Positions 54,972 through 64,000 of a stretch of DNA of 64,000 bases are shown piece after piece. The position numbers were made by a program, and so were the translations under genes. Source of the stretch: Deltaproteobacteria bacterium (lineage in GTDB: Bacteria > Desulfobacterota > Syntrophobacteria > Syntrophobacterales > Syntrophobacteraceae). The notes under the pieces are model-generated. The model saw only the letters and a program-made list of their open reading frames with translations. It ran no database searches and was not told the DNA's origin. The DNA is taken from positions 62,001-126,000 of the forward strand of contig JAJXYD010000022.1 of the NCBI GenBank assembly GCA_021780695.1, in the 5' to 3' direction. Every line of letters begins with the position of its first letter. The stretch's first letter is position 1.

Positions 54972-56021
54972 TCACCCCTGCGCCTGTGCGGGGGTGGAAC
55001 TTTTAACGTACCAGTCGATAGATTCTTCCATACCGGTTTCCACACTATAGGCAGGCCCAAAATTCAGCAATTTTTTTGCGCGCGATATGTCGGCAAGGGA
55101 ATGCTGAACATCTCCCTTGCGAAAGGGGCCATAGACAGGCTCGATGGCCTCAACCTCAAATCCGCGAATCCGAAGAGTTTTCTTAATTATAGCCATTAAC
55201 TCATTTAGAGAGGTTCGATTTCCGCAGGCAACATTGTAGGTCTTCGAGCAGGCTTGCGGATTATCGGCTGTCGCTGCAAGAATATTGCACTGGACCACGT
55301 CTTTTATATAGCAAAAGTCACGGCTGGTCAGGCCGTCCCCGTTAATGACAGGAGCCTCGCCCCTTATAAGGGTATCGATCCAGCGCGGAATAACGGCCGC
55401 GTAGGCGCCATCGGGGTCCTGGCGTTTTCCAAAAACGTTAAAATACCTCAAGCCGATCCAGCCAAAATCGTAGACCTTTGAAAACACACCCGCATAGACC
55501 TCGTTTATAAGCTTTGAAGCTGCATAGGGCGAAAGAGGGTTACCGATCTCCTCTTCAATTTTGGGCAACTTCGGGCTGTCTCCGTAGACCGATGAGGAAC
55601 TGGCGAATACAAATCTTCGCACGCTCGAATCCCTCGCGGCTAGGAGCATATTCAAAAATCCATCCACGTTGCACGTGTTGGTCGTGACCGGATCGTCGAT
55701 GGAGCGCGGCACGGAACCCAAAGCCGCCTGGTGGAGAACATAGTCAACCCCTGAGCATGCCCTGCGGCAGTCATCCAAATTTCGGATATCCCCCTGGATA
55801 AATTCGAACCTGTCCCTCTTAGGCCCCACTCTGTCTTTTACATCCTCGATATTTCGGGGGTATCCGGTCATGAAATTATCAAAACCGACAACGTATTGAT
55901 CGAGTTCCAGGAGAGCCTCGAGAAGGTTTGAGCCGATAAACCCGGCCACACCCGTTACAAGCCACTTCGAGGGCTTTTCTTTCAATTGGGCGCACCTGCG
56001 TTCAAAACAGTTCATACTCAC
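54972..56021 (-). CDS. NAD-dependent epimerase (WbpP/TviC-like, UDP-GlcNAc 4-epimerase type)
   Basis: 349 residues of extended SDR. The Rossmann motif [16 protein letters not shown] (about residues 23-38), [14 protein letters not shown] with the catalytic Ser and [11 protein letters not shown] (YxxxK) are intact, as is [12 protein letters not shown], characteristic of WbpP-type enzymes acting on N-acetylated UDP-hexosamines. It makes a UDP-sugar for surface polysaccharide. It follows rex by 8 bases on the same strand, so it may be read from the rex promoter. Substrate specificity is inferred. Confidence 0.9.
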   Translation of the reverse strand: MSMNCFERRCAQLKEKPSKWLVTGVAGFIGSNLLEALLELDQYVVGFDNFMTGYPRNIEDVKDRVGPKRDRFEFIQGDIRNLDDCRRACSGVDYVLHQAALGSVPRSIDDPVTTNTCNVDGFLNMLLAARDSSVRRFVFASSSSVYGDSPKLPKIEEEIGNPLSPYAASKLINEVYAGVFSKVYDFGWIGLRYFNVFGKRQDPDGAYAAVIPRWIDTLIRGEAPVINGDGLTSRDFCYIKDVVQCNILAATADNPQACSKTYNVACGNRTSLNELMAIIKKTLRIRGFEVEAIEPVYGPFRKGDVQHSLADISRAKKLLNFGPAYSVETGMEESIDWYVKSSTPAQAQG

Positions 56022-56029
56022 CCCTCAAA

Positions 56030-56662
56030 CTAATCCACGCAGGAAAGATGATAGGCAATTGAATCGAGTTTTATTGTGAAATCGACGTTTTCAACTCGGC
56101 AGCAGTCGGGAACCTGAATCTGGACGGGGGCAAAATTTAGGATGCCGTTGATCCCGGCAAGAACAAGCTGGTTGGCAACGCTTTGAGCAGCGCCAGGGGG
56201 TGTTGCGATAACTCCAACGTGAACGTCCCGCTCACGCACGATGTCTTCAAGGTTATTTACGTCGTCGATTATCAGGCCATTTGAAAGACTTTGACCGATT
56301 CTTTCGGGGTTCGAGTCAAAGGCCGCGGTAAAGACGTATCCATGTTTAATGAAATTTTCATGGCCGACAAGGGCTGAACCCAGATTGCCGAGCCCAACCA
56401 TGGCCAGATTCCACGGACGGTTTAACCCGAGAATTTCTTTGATCTCGGCTACAAGTTCACTTACCCGATACCCTACCCCTCTTACGCCAAACTCACCGAA
56501 ATAGGCCAAATCCTTTCGAATTTGAGCGGGATTGACCCCGCATTGCCTGGCAAGCCGCTCCGAGGATATGACCTCCACGTCGCTATCCAGCAATTCTTCA
56601 AGCGCACGCATGTAAATCGAGAGCCTGACAATGGTGGCCATGGGGATTTTGGCGAACTTCAT
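56030..56662 (-). CDS. rex: Redox-sensing transcriptional repressor Rex
   Basis: 210 residues from ATG 56662 (CGAGG upstream; the frame opens at 56725). The N-terminal winged helix has IVRLSIYMRALEELL, ISSERLARQCGVNPAQIRKDLAYFGEFGVRGVGY. The Rossmann half carries MVGLGNLGSALVGHENFIKHGY and IATPPGAAQSVANQLV. Rex binds NADH/NAD and represses fermentative and respiratory genes. A Rex-type operator sits 45 bases upstream of this start, so it is probably autoregulated. Confidence 0.96.
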   Translation of the reverse strand: MKFAKIPMATIVRLSIYMRALEELLDSDVEVISSERLARQCGVNPAQIRKDLAYFGEFGVRGVGYRVSELVAEIKEILGLNRPWNLAMVGLGNLGSALVGHENFIKHGYVFTAAFDSNPERIGQSLSNGLIIDDVNNLEDIVRERDVHVGVIATPPGAAQSVANQLVLAGINGILNFAPVQIQVPDCCRVENVDFTIKLDSIAYHLSCVD

Positions 56663-56706
56663 TTCGTAACCTCGATCCGGAAGACGATTGCAGATGCCGC
56701 TAACAA

Positions 56707-56722
56707 TGTGATTTTCTTCACA
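56707..56722. promoter_or_regulatory. rex: Rex operator (ROP) upstream of rex
   Basis: TGTGA-TTTTCT-TCACA is a perfect 5-bp inverted repeat with a 6-base spacer, matching the core of the Rex consensus TTGTGAA-N4-TTCACAA. It lies 45-60 bases upstream of the rex start codon. Confidence 0.75.
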
Positions 56723-56766
56723 CAAATTAAGGCGGAGACAAATTTCCCTCCGTATTAATTACACAA

Positions 56767-56798
56767 GGGGCAAAGCGGCGCGTGCGCCGCCTTGCCCC
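56767..56798 (-). terminator. Terminator hairpin after atpE
   Basis: GGGGCAA-A-GCGGCGC (56767-56781) pairs with GCGCCGC-C-TTGCCCC (56784-56798), 14 bp with one A-C mismatch and a 2-base loop. It separates the atp genes from rex. The T-run on the minus-strand side is weak. Confidence 0.65.
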
Positions 56799-56823
56799 CT
56801 GCTTTAGTGCGATACCAGGGGTC

Positions 56824-57222
<399 letters not shown>

Positions 57223-57281
57223 TTAAGTTAGTTGATCAGGAATATGCGCACTTGGCCTTCCCCACCAAGATTTCGCCGCTA

Positions 57282-57995
57282 TCAATGAGCGTGTTCAATC
57301 GCGCCCGCAAAGTACATCATGGAAAGTAGACAGAAGATGAAAGCCTGGATGAATCCGGTGAAGAGCCCAAGAAGCATCATCGGCACAGGAGCCATATAGA
57401 GCCCGGCCAGAAAGAAAAGGATGCTCAGCACAAGCTCTTCGCCAAAGACGTTACCGAAAAGACGAATCGAGAGGCTAAGGGCTCTTGAGATGTGTCCAAC
57501 CAGTTCGATGGGAAAAATGAGCCAGCTAAGCCACCACACTGGTCCCAGAAAGTGCTTGATGTATTTTACGCCATGGAATTTGACACCAAGGACATGGGTC
57601 ATTACCACTACGATCAGCGCACAGGCAAGGGTGGTGTTAAGATTGGCCGTAGGAGAAGTAAACCCTGGGATATCGCCCAAATAATTACAGCACAGAATAA
57701 AAAAGCCAAGGCTTGCGATCAGAGGAAACATAAACCGGCCTTCTTCCCCGGTAATGTCGATCATAAAATCTTCGATGCCCGTAATGACCAACTCGAAGAA
57801 GTTCTGGCCGCCTTCGGGGACCATCTTAATGGTTTTTACCCCAAGAGCGCTTACTATCAGCAGGAACAGCATGGCCACCCAAGTGTAGGTAACATGCGGC
57901 TGCAGAAGAAAGTCGGTAAAAGTATGCGGATTCTGAGGAATATGGACACCCAGTTTTTCGAGAAGCAGGTTAATCAGAAGCACATGCTCTTCCAT
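57282..57995 (-). CDS. atpB: ATP synthase Fo subunit a
   Basis: 237 residues with five to six membrane helices. The essential arginine is in RALSLSIRLFGNVFGEE, and the last helix region GFIQAFIFCLLSMMYFAGAIEHAH is typical. It forms the two half-channels to the c-ring. It follows atpI on the same strand and precedes atpE by 87 bases. Confidence 0.96.
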   Translation of the reverse strand: MEEHVLLINLLLEKLGVHIPQNPHTFTDFLLQPHVTYTWVAMLFLLIVSALGVKTIKMVPEGGQNFFELVITGIEDFMIDITGEEGRFMFPLIASLGFFILCCNYLGDIPGFTSPTANLNTTLACALIVVVMTHVLGVKFHGVKYIKHFLGPVWWLSWLIFPIELVGHISRALSLSIRLFGNVFGEELVLSILFFLAGLYMAPVPMMLLGLFTGFIQAFIFCLLSMMYFAGAIEHAH

Positions 57996-57999
57996 AATT

Positions 58000-58395
58000 T
58001 TAGCTCTCTTCCTTTTTCATCTTGAAGAATTCAAATACCCCAACCAACACAATGCTCAAAACCATCACGGATAGACCTGCGAGAATGGGAAAAGGCTTAA
58101 CCAATCCGAGGTACATAACCAGAAAAACGACAAAAAGCACCGCAAGAAACCGAAGGTAGTAGCTAAGGAAAATAGCCGCCCTGCTTGGGAGCTTTCCGGG
58201 TCTTTGGAGGGTGCGCCTAAGCTGCCACTTAAGAATTTGAAAGCTTACAACGACGATCGCTCCGCCGATCAACACCCCGAAGGCTGTATTCCATGAAAAC
58301 CAAGCCGCCGCACCACCCGTAAGCGTAATCAGCAAAATTGCCGAGACCATCTCTATTCGCTGCAGGAGCCTATCGCTCTCGTCAGTTTGCGCCAC
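58000..58395 (-). CDS. atpI: ATP synthase subunit I (AtpI-like)
   Basis: 131 residues with four hydrophobic segments (AILLITLTGGAAAWFSW, GVLIGGAIVVVSFQIL, FLAVLFVVFLVMYLGL, AGLSVMVLSIVLVGVF), the pattern of AtpI proteins that help assemble the c-ring. It overlaps the stop of the upstream AtpZ-like gene by one base. Confidence 0.88.
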   Translation of the reverse strand: MAQTDESDRLLQRIEMVSAILLITLTGGAAAWFSWNTAFGVLIGGAIVVVSFQILKWQLRRTLQRPGKLPSRAAIFLSYYLRFLAVLFVVFLVMYLGLVKPFPILAGLSVMVLSIVLVGVFEFFKMKKEES

Positions 58396-58643
58396 TACTT
58401 CCTTTGTCCCTTGTCTTCATCCCGCTGCTGCTTTACAAAACGGTAATAATTCACTCCGGAGGCAGCGACTCCGATCAAAAGCCAAATTACCGTCATGTAT
58501 GGATAAGTATGGAATTTCCAGTCCAGGAGATATCCGATGAATACCCCGATGAAAGGCGAAAAAGCCACCTGGAACCCAATCGTGCTGGCCATAACGGCCT
58601 GCTTCAACATTTGTTTGTCTTCTTTTTTCATTCTAATTTTCAC
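58395..58643 (-). CDS. atpZ: AtpZ-like ATP synthase assembly protein
   Basis: 82 residues with two membrane helices separated by a short loop (STIGFQVAFSPFIGVFIGYLLDWKF and YPYMTVIWLLIGVAASGVNYYRF), matching the AtpZ/AtpQ family usually first in Fo operons. AtpZ proteins accompany AtpI, and some form Mg2+/Ca2+ carriers. It is the first gene of the atpZIBE unit. Confidence 0.85.
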   Translation of the reverse strand: MKIRMKKEDKQMLKQAVMASTIGFQVAFSPFIGVFIGYLLDWKFHTYPYMTVIWLLIGVAASGVNYYRFVKQQRDEDKGQRK

Positions 58644-58695
58644 AAAACGATTTCCGGGCGTACTACCATGGAACGCCCCTGAGAGTCAAACCTTT

Positions 58696-60003
58696 TCATA
58701 AACCGCACTCGCATTTTTGCTTTACGACCTTCAGCGCATCGTAGGCGGCCTGGATCGTCACATCGAGATCCTCTTGCTCGTGAGCGGCACCGACAAAGAA
58801 GGCCTCAAACTGGGAGGGCGCAAAATAGACGCCTCTATCGACCATTTCCCGAAAGAAAACAGCATAAGCTTTTGTATCGGCTTTGGCCGCGCTCTCGAGA
58901 TCGGTAACGGGGTCAGGGGTAAAAAAGCCGCACCCAAGAGAAGCTATCCGATTTAGCGTAACGGCTACTCCGGCCGAGGCCGCTGCCTGCTCAAGTCCAG
59001 AACAAAGATAATCATTTTTTTTCTCAAGTTGCTCGTAGATGCCTCCCCGGTCAAGGGCTTTAAGCATCGCGAGTCCGGCGCTCATCGCAAGCGGGTTTCC
59101 CGAAAGAGTCCCCGCCTGGTACACATTGCCCGCCGGGGCCACATGCTCCATTATATCTTTTCTTCCCCCATAGGCGCCAACAGGAAGCCCGCCGCCAATA
59201 ATCTTCCCAAGGCAGGTAAGATCGGGGGTTATCCCGAAATAGTGCTGAGCTCCTCCCGGTCCCAATCTGAAGCCCGTTATCACCTCGTCAAAAATCAACA
59301 GAGCTCCGTACTCGCTACATATGCATCTAAGACCTTCCAGGAAGCCTTGGGCGGGCAGCACGACCCCCATATTGGCCGCAACCGGCTCAACGATAATCGC
59401 GGCGACCTCCCGGCCCACCTCTTCCATCGCCTGGCGCAACCCCGGCAAGTCATTGTAGGGCAGCGAAATCGTGTGGGCCACGATTTCTTCCGGAACCCCC
59501 GGCGTGCCGGGAATCCCAAAGGTCATAAGCCCGGAGCCGGATTTAACGAGCAGAGAATCCCCATGTCCGTGATAGCAGCCGTTAAACTTTATGATCTTCT
59601 TTCGCCCCGTGTAGCCCCGGGCGAGCCTGATGGCGCTCATAGCGGCCTCGGTGCCCGAATTGACCATTCTGACCATCTCGATGGAAGGCACCATCTCTAC
59701 GACTTTGCCTGCCATTTCGACCTCGATTCGAGTCGGAATGCCGTAGGAAGTACCCCGGTCCAAAACCTTCGCGATCTCCTCCTGGACCTCCGGGTTCGAA
59801 TGACCCAGGATGAGCGGCCCCCACGACCCGACGTAATCGATATAGACGTTGCCGTCTTCGTCGGTTATGCGGCAGCCGGCGGCCTTCTTGATGAAAAGAG
59901 GCTCGAAGCCGACCGCCTTGCCTGAGCGCACGGGACTGTTGACCCCGCCCGGGATCACCTTGCAAGCTTCCTCGTAGAGCCTTTTGGAAACACTCCGCTT
60001 CAT
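58696..60003 (-). CDS. hemL: Glutamate-1-semialdehyde 2,1-aminomutase
   Basis: 435 residues of fold-type I PLP enzyme. It starts RLYEEACKVIPGGVNSPVR, and has MVNSGTEAAMSAIRLARGYTGR, the YHGHGDSLLVKSGSG loop and the PLP lysine in CLGKIIGGGLPVGAYGG. It converts glutamate-1-semialdehyde to 5-aminolevulinate for haem and corrinoid synthesis by the C5 route. Its ATG overlaps the rng stop (ATGA). Confidence 0.97.
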   Translation of the reverse strand: MKRSVSKRLYEEACKVIPGGVNSPVRSGKAVGFEPLFIKKAAGCRITDEDGNVYIDYVGSWGPLILGHSNPEVQEEIAKVLDRGTSYGIPTRIEVEMAGKVVEMVPSIEMVRMVNSGTEAAMSAIRLARGYTGRKKIIKFNGCYHGHGDSLLVKSGSGLMTFGIPGTPGVPEEIVAHTISLPYNDLPGLRQAMEEVGREVAAIIVEPVAANMGVVLPAQGFLEGLRCICSEYGALLIFDEVITGFRLGPGGAQHYFGITPDLTCLGKIIGGGLPVGAYGGRKDIMEHVAPAGNVYQAGTLSGNPLAMSAGLAMLKALDRGGIYEQLEKKNDYLCSGLEQAAASAGVAVTLNRIASLGCGFFTPDPVTDLESAAKADTKAYAVFFREMVDRGVYFAPSQFEAFFVGAAHEQEDLDVTIQAAYDALKVVKQKCECGL

Positions 60004-61562
60004 TCGACCTCCAGCATCGCGATGTCATAGTTTTCCAGATGCAGGCTGGCCTCGGCCTTGACAGTAATGAGCGCGTGCATCTTTTCCTCCACGCGTTCAA
60101 GGGCCGCCCGCTCTTCGTCGCAAAACATGGCGGCAACCTCCGGATGGGTCATTACGAGCACCTTTTTGCCGAAAAAGTCCGCCTTTTGCCGTTCGAGTTC
60201 TCTTAGGATTTCATAGCAAACCGTCTGTTTGGACTTAAGATGGCCTTCCCCCTCGCAGTAAAAGCACGGCTCGCACAGTATGTGGCCAATGCTTTCTTTC
60301 GTGCGCTTTCGGGTCATCTCAATCAACCCGAGGTCGGACATGTGCAAAATGTTTGACTTGCTTTTGTCCTTGTAGGTGGCGGCCCTCAGGCTGTTCCAGA
60401 CCTTTTCCCGATTGGCCTCCTTTTCCATGTCTATGAAATCTATAATAATGATGCCTCCGAGGTTTCGCAGCCTCAACTGATAGGCTATCTCCTTTACCGC
60501 CTCGAGGTTGGTTTTTAGGATCGTTTCCTCAAGGTTTCGCTTGCCCACGTACCTGCCGGTGTTAACGTCAATGGCGGTAAGCGCCTCGGTAGATTCTATA
60601 ACTATGTATCCGCCCGATTTTAACCAAATCTTTTTGCTTAACGCCCGTTGGATCTCCATTTCGATGCCGTAGGCGTCAAATATGGGTTCTTCTCCCTCGT
60701 AGAGTTCCACCTCACTGCAGAGCGAGGGCAGGAAGACCTCGGTAAAGTTAAGAATTTTTCGGTATTCGGGCACCGAGTCCACCACGAGCTTGTCAACTTC
60801 CTTGGTAAAGAGATCCCTAACGGCTCGAAGCGTTATATCCAGCTCGCGGTAAATAAGGCACGGGGCCGGAGCGTTTTCACTTCTTCGCCGGATGCTTTGC
60901 CAGAGCCTGGTGACAAAATCGGACTCGGAGCTAAGCTTTTCACTCTCAGCCCCCTCGGCGGCCGTGCGAACGATAAAGCCAGACTCAGGGGGCTTTATCT
61001 CACACATTATGTCACGCAACCGCCTTCGCTCCTCTTCGTCTTCAATCCTTCTAGACACCCCCACCCGATCCATCGTGGGCATGAAAACCAGATTTCTTCC
61101 GGGCAAAGTTATATGACTCGTTATTCTCGCACCCTTGCTGCCAATGGGCTCCTTGGCCACCTGCACAAGGATCTCCTGGCCCTCCTGGAGCCGGTCCTCA
61201 ATTGGAACGCAGTTAAAGGGACGGTGAAAACCGTTGTCTTCGCCCTCGCACTCCTGCCCCGCGACCTCGCCGGCAGGGATATCCCCGTTATCGTTTTCGG
61301 ATGCAGACAGGAGAAGTTGTTCGATTTGGCTAACGGGCTCATAGACATCGTTAACGTAGAGAAAGGCGGCCTTGTCGAGCCCGATATCCACAAAGGCGGC
61401 CTGCATGCCGGGCAGAACCCGCACTACCCGCCCCTTGTAGATATTTCCGGAAATGCCCTTATCCGAGCTTCTTTCAATAAAGAGTTCGGCAACCTGCCCG
61501 TTTTCGACCAAAGCTACGCGAGTTTCAAATGCATTGCTGTTTATAATGAGTTCAGCCGACAT
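60000..61562 (-). CDS. rng: Ribonuclease G
   Basis: About 520 residues from ATG 61562 with GGGGGAAA upstream. The S1-like RNA-binding domain (GNIYKGRVVRVLPGMQAAFVDIGL) is followed by the RNase E/G core, with metal residues in TAIDVNTGRYVG and IIIDFIDMEKEANREKV (DxD-type), and a zinc link CEPCFYCEGEGHL. It matures 16S rRNA and degrades mRNA. It lies downstream of the radical SAM gene and is coupled to hemL. Confidence 0.96.
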   Translation of the reverse strand: MSAELIINSNAFETRVALVENGQVAELFIERSSDKGISGNIYKGRVVRVLPGMQAAFVDIGLDKAAFLYVNDVYEPVSQIEQLLLSASENDNGDIPAGEVAGQECEGEDNGFHRPFNCVPIEDRLQEGQEILVQVAKEPIGSKGARITSHITLPGRNLVFMPTMDRVGVSRRIEDEEERRRLRDIMCEIKPPESGFIVRTAAEGAESEKLSSESDFVTRLWQSIRRRSENAPAPCLIYRELDITLRAVRDLFTKEVDKLVVDSVPEYRKILNFTEVFLPSLCSEVELYEGEEPIFDAYGIEMEIQRALSKKIWLKSGGYIVIESTEALTAIDVNTGRYVGKRNLEETILKTNLEAVKEIAYQLRLRNLGGIIIIDFIDMEKEANREKVWNSLRAATYKDKSKSNILHMSDLGLIEMTRKRTKESIGHILCEPCFYCEGEGHLKSKQTVCYEILRELERQKADFFGKKVLVMTHPEVAAMFCDEERAALERVEEKMHALITVKAEASLHLENYDIAMLEVE

Positions 61563-61703
61563 TTTATTTCCCCCGCGGGTTTTCACAAGGAATCAAGCAC
61601 CGGGCATAAGGAAAGTTTTTCTCCAGCAACCCTTCAACCCGCAAAAATGTGCTCGTCAAAAGTCGCGAGCAAGCAGCGGGAATGAACCAAACACTTCTTC
61701 CCG

Positions 61704-64000
61704 CTACTTGCTTCCCGCTTCCTCTCTGTAAGAACCAATCTTGCAAATCAGGCAGTTTCTAAGCTCGACGACTCGCTCGCCGACCAGACTTTCAAGAATC
61801 GTCATGGGCCTGAAGCATAAGCCGGCTGTTGCGAAGATATCCATTTCAAAGGAATTTTCCCCCGATTTTCGCATATCGAGAAGCACTCGCCCAAGGGTTG
61901 CCGTTGCCTGCCCTTTTTTTGTCTTTTTTGTCAGCACATTGTCGCCGCTTTTGGGCCATACATCCATAAGGAAACCCACAGTGGAGGGCTCCAGACCCGA
62001 GACGAGATAAACGTCACGGCTTTGGGGCGCCGGGACCGGTTTCTTTTCAACCCGTTCGACAACGCTGATCCTTATCAAACCGTTGCACTGGCCGTTTAAC
62101 CGCTCACGCATAAGCGCGGTATCGATCTTTTCATTGAGCGAGATGTAGGCCTCGGCAATAATGGTTTCCATTCCCAGCGGCAGCGCTTCCCCAAAGGAAA
62201 TTTTGGGATGAGGACTAAAGCCCTTGCTGTAGGCGGCCGGAAGGTTTGCCCGCCTCAGTGCCCGCTCCAAGGCCGCAGCAATTTCGAGCTGCCCGAAAAA
62301 TCGGGCTTTTCCAAGCTTTGAATACATCACCCTGTAGAGATATTCTTTTTGCTCCGATGCAGCCGGCACAAGGCTTTGAGTCGTTTCATTTCCGGGCCCC
62401 GGCTCAAACTCTTTGTGGATGAGCGGAGAGAGCTTCTCATGATCGCAGACCCCGCACGCGGAACATCCCCCCTGTCTACAATCAGAGGTAAACTTTTCCG
62501 TAAAGGCCTTCTCGTATTCGCTCCAAAGAAAGCTTCGGGAAACACCCGCCGACAGGTGGTCCCACGGCAGGATTTCATCGCGGCCCCGCTCTCGGCCGGC
62601 ATAAAAGCCCGCGCTCAGTCCGTTTTCTTCCATGGCTTGAAACCAGAGATCTTCTCGGAAGTGGTCGCTCCAGCCATCAAACCGTGCCCCCAGCTCCCAT
62701 GCCCGCTTGAGCGCAGCGCCAAGCCTGCGGTCCCCGCGCGCAAACACAGCCTCCCAAACGCTGCTGCCCGCCTTGTTCCACTTAAATCTCATCCCCGGCT
62801 TCCGGAGGCGCTCCTTAAACATCAAAAGGCATTCCTCAATTTGGCCCGGCTCCATTTGAGCCGCCCACTGGAAGGGTGTGAGCGCTTTGGGAACAAAGGT
62901 CGAGATGGACACATTCACCGCGGAACGTGTCCTTTTACCCTTTTCCCAGACCCTCATGCACAAATCCACGATGGCCTCCCGGTCCGCCTCGGTCTCCCCG
63001 GGAAGGCCCATCATAAAGTAGAGCTTTATAATCCGCCATCCCATGTCGAAGGCGGCTTGAGCGGCTTCGAGCAAATCCTGCTCGCATATTCCCTTGTTAA
63101 TGACGCGCCTCAAACGCTCGCTACCGGCCTCCGGGGCCATGGTGAAACCGGTTTTTCTAACCTTTTTAACCCGTTCCATTAATGCCGGGGTCAGGGTTCC
63201 AACACGCATCGAGGGGAAAGAAACCGCAATTTTGCGAGGCTCCAGTTCCCCTACCAACTCCCCCAGCAATTCCTGTATGCAACAATAATCCCCGGTGCTC
63301 AAGGAAAGGAGCGCCACATCTTCAAAACCGCTAGCCGCAAGCGCTCTTTTTGCCGCTTCGAGGACGTAGCGCGGACCTCGTTCCCGAACGGGCCTGTAGA
63401 CGTAGCCGGCCTGGCAGAAACGGCACCCCCGCGTACAGCCCCGGGCAATTTCCATTCCGAGGCGGTTGTGAACGATGTCGATGACAGGCACAAGGGGCTT
63501 GGCAGGAATCGGACACAACCGGTCAAGCTCCGGGACCACCCTTTTGACGATACGAGTGTAGTCGGAAAACCTGGGCTCTACGGCTGCTATTTGCCCCCCC
63601 TCCAAATAGGACACAGTGAAAAACGAAGGAACATAGACACCCGCGATAGAGCGCAGAGACGCAAGAAAATCCTGCCTCGACCCTGCCCCGCCACCCTTCC
63701 ACTCCCTGAAAGCACAAATAATCTCGGGCAGAACTTCTTCGGCCTCCCCAAGGACAAAAAAATCGAAAAAATCGGCCAAAGGCTCCGGGTTAAACGCGCA
63801 CGGACCACCACCGATCACAAACGGATCATCCGGTGTTCGCTCGCGGCTGTAGAGCGGAGCCCCCCCTAAATCGAGTATTGTCAGTATATTTGTATAGCTT
63901 AGCTCATACTGGAGACTCACACCCAGGAAATCGAAATCACACAGGGGGCGCTCGCTTTCGATCCCCTTCAGCGGCTCGCCCCAACTCCTCAGTTTTGATT
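61704..64000 (-). CDS. TIGR03960/TIGR03936-type radical SAM protein, partial
   Basis: The frame is open to the right edge, so the N-terminus is missing; a shorter start inside is not needed because SWGEPLKGIESERPLCDFDF continues into it. A B12-binding-like N-terminal region precedes the radical SAM site CTRGCRFCQAG (C-x3-C-x2-C) and the DVALLSLSTGDY strand. The C-terminal 200 residues match the DUF2344 domain (RVMYSKLGKARFFGQLEI, AYSKGFSPHPKISFGEALPLG). Two-part fusions of this kind occur upstream of rng in many anaerobes. The reaction is unknown. Confidence 0.9.
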   Translation of the reverse strand, partial: SKLRSWGEPLKGIESERPLCDFDFLGVSLQYELSYTNILTILDLGGAPLYSRERTPDDPFVIGGGPCAFNPEPLADFFDFFVLGEAEEVLPEIICAFREWKGGGAGSRQDFLASLRSIAGVYVPSFFTVSYLEGGQIAAVEPRFSDYTRIVKRVVPELDRLCPIPAKPLVPVIDIVHNRLGMEIARGCTRGCRFCQAGYVYRPVRERGPRYVLEAAKRALAASGFEDVALLSLSTGDYCCIQELLGELVGELEPRKIAVSFPSMRVGTLTPALMERVKKVRKTGFTMAPEAGSERLRRVINKGICEQDLLEAAQAAFDMGWRIIKLYFMMGLPGETEADREAIVDLCMRVWEKGKRTRSAVNVSISTFVPKALTPFQWAAQMEPGQIEECLLMFKERLRKPGMRFKWNKAGSSVWEAVFARGDRRLGAALKRAWELGARFDGWSDHFREDLWFQAMEENGLSAGFYAGRERGRDEILPWDHLSAGVSRSFLWSEYEKAFTEKFTSDCRQGGCSACGVCDHEKLSPLIHKEFEPGPGNETTQSLVPAASEQKEYLYRVMYSKLGKARFFGQLEIAAALERALRRANLPAAYSKGFSPHPKISFGEALPLGMETIIAEAYISLNEKIDTALMRERLNGQCNGLIRISVVERVEKKPVPAPQSRDVYLVSGLEPSTVGFLMDVWPKSGDNVLTKKTKKGQATATLGRVLLDMRKSGENSFEMDIFATAGLCFRPMTILESLVGERVVELRNCLICKIGSYREEAGSK

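Noticed and set aside
59029..59925. 298-codon plus-strand frame opposite hemL
   Set aside because: Antisense to a highly conserved PLP enzyme; no domain recognised.
60648..61685. 345-codon plus-strand frame opposite rng
   Set aside because: Antisense to the conserved RNase G core; no recognisable domain.

Overview
The window looks like a chromosomal segment of a strictly anaerobic, Gram-negative bacterium. The best guess is a Desulfobacterota ('deltaproteobacterial', Syntrophobacter- or Desulfomonile-like) lineage. This is inferred from gene content: rubredoxin, a Rex redox repressor, an Fe-S old-yellow-enzyme reductase, outer-membrane and lipoprotein machinery, a sigma-54-type promoter, and a split ATP-synthase operon (Fo genes without F1). 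No rRNA, intact IS, prophage or CRISPR array was seen. One tRNA (Leu, GAG), several rho-independent-type hairpins and one transposase remnant are present. Base composition looks fairly even by eye.

Layout. 1-3416 (minus): a type II fatty-acid/polyketide-like operon of SDR reductase, ACP with zinc ribbon, ketosynthase and a cysteine-less ketosynthase partner that runs off the left edge. 3866-10962: adenosine-specific kinase, MltB-type transglycosylase, a dynamin-like GTPase, a GlnD-like protein with a degenerate nucleotidyltransferase site, and an enoyl-CoA hydratase. 11034-16560 (minus): tRNA-Leu, an outer-membrane protein, a membrane-bound PHP protein, a MepA-LysM endopeptidase and a His/Cys-rich membrane peptide. 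16.7-21.0 kb: an ISAs1-type remnant, then DnaJ-like, CopZ, CopA and rubredoxin. 21.3-23.8 kb: phosphomannomutase, a B12-domain-like protein without the cobalamin histidine, and a YhcH-family protein.

24.1-35.7 kb is the most striking part. A 1651-residue SNF2-family ATPase with a zinc-cluster and repeat-rich N-terminus lies upstream of mukF-mukE-mukB. These are true MukBEF-type condensin genes, in the enterobacterial order and near the enterobacterial lengths, in a genome that otherwise does not look gammaproteobacterial. A C10 and a G11 homopolymer run lie just upstream of the SNF2 gene.

35.7-39.2 kb: a GlxA/AraC-type regulator divergent from a 2,4-dienoyl-CoA-reductase-like flavoenzyme and a 70-residue protein. 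39.4-43.7 kb: two PII/AmtB ammonium modules. 43.8-47.5 kb (minus): prfB with its programmed frameshift, lnt and corC. 47.8-50.3 kb: polyamine genes (agmatine deiminase, N-carbamoylputrescine amidase, AdoMet decarboxylase). 50.7-54.8 kb: a REC-GGDEF regulator, NAD kinase and a MoxR/CoxE-type pair. 55-58.6 kb (minus): atpZ, atpI, atpB, atpE, a strong hairpin, rex with its own operator, and a WbpP-like epimerase. 58.7-64.0 kb (minus): a TIGR03960-type radical SAM protein (partial), RNase G and HemL.

Functionally, nitrogen control is spread over GlnD-like, two GlnK and two AmtB proteins. Envelope functions cover two peptidoglycan hydrolases, Lnt and the outer-membrane protein. Chromosome organisation is represented by MukFEB plus SNF2.
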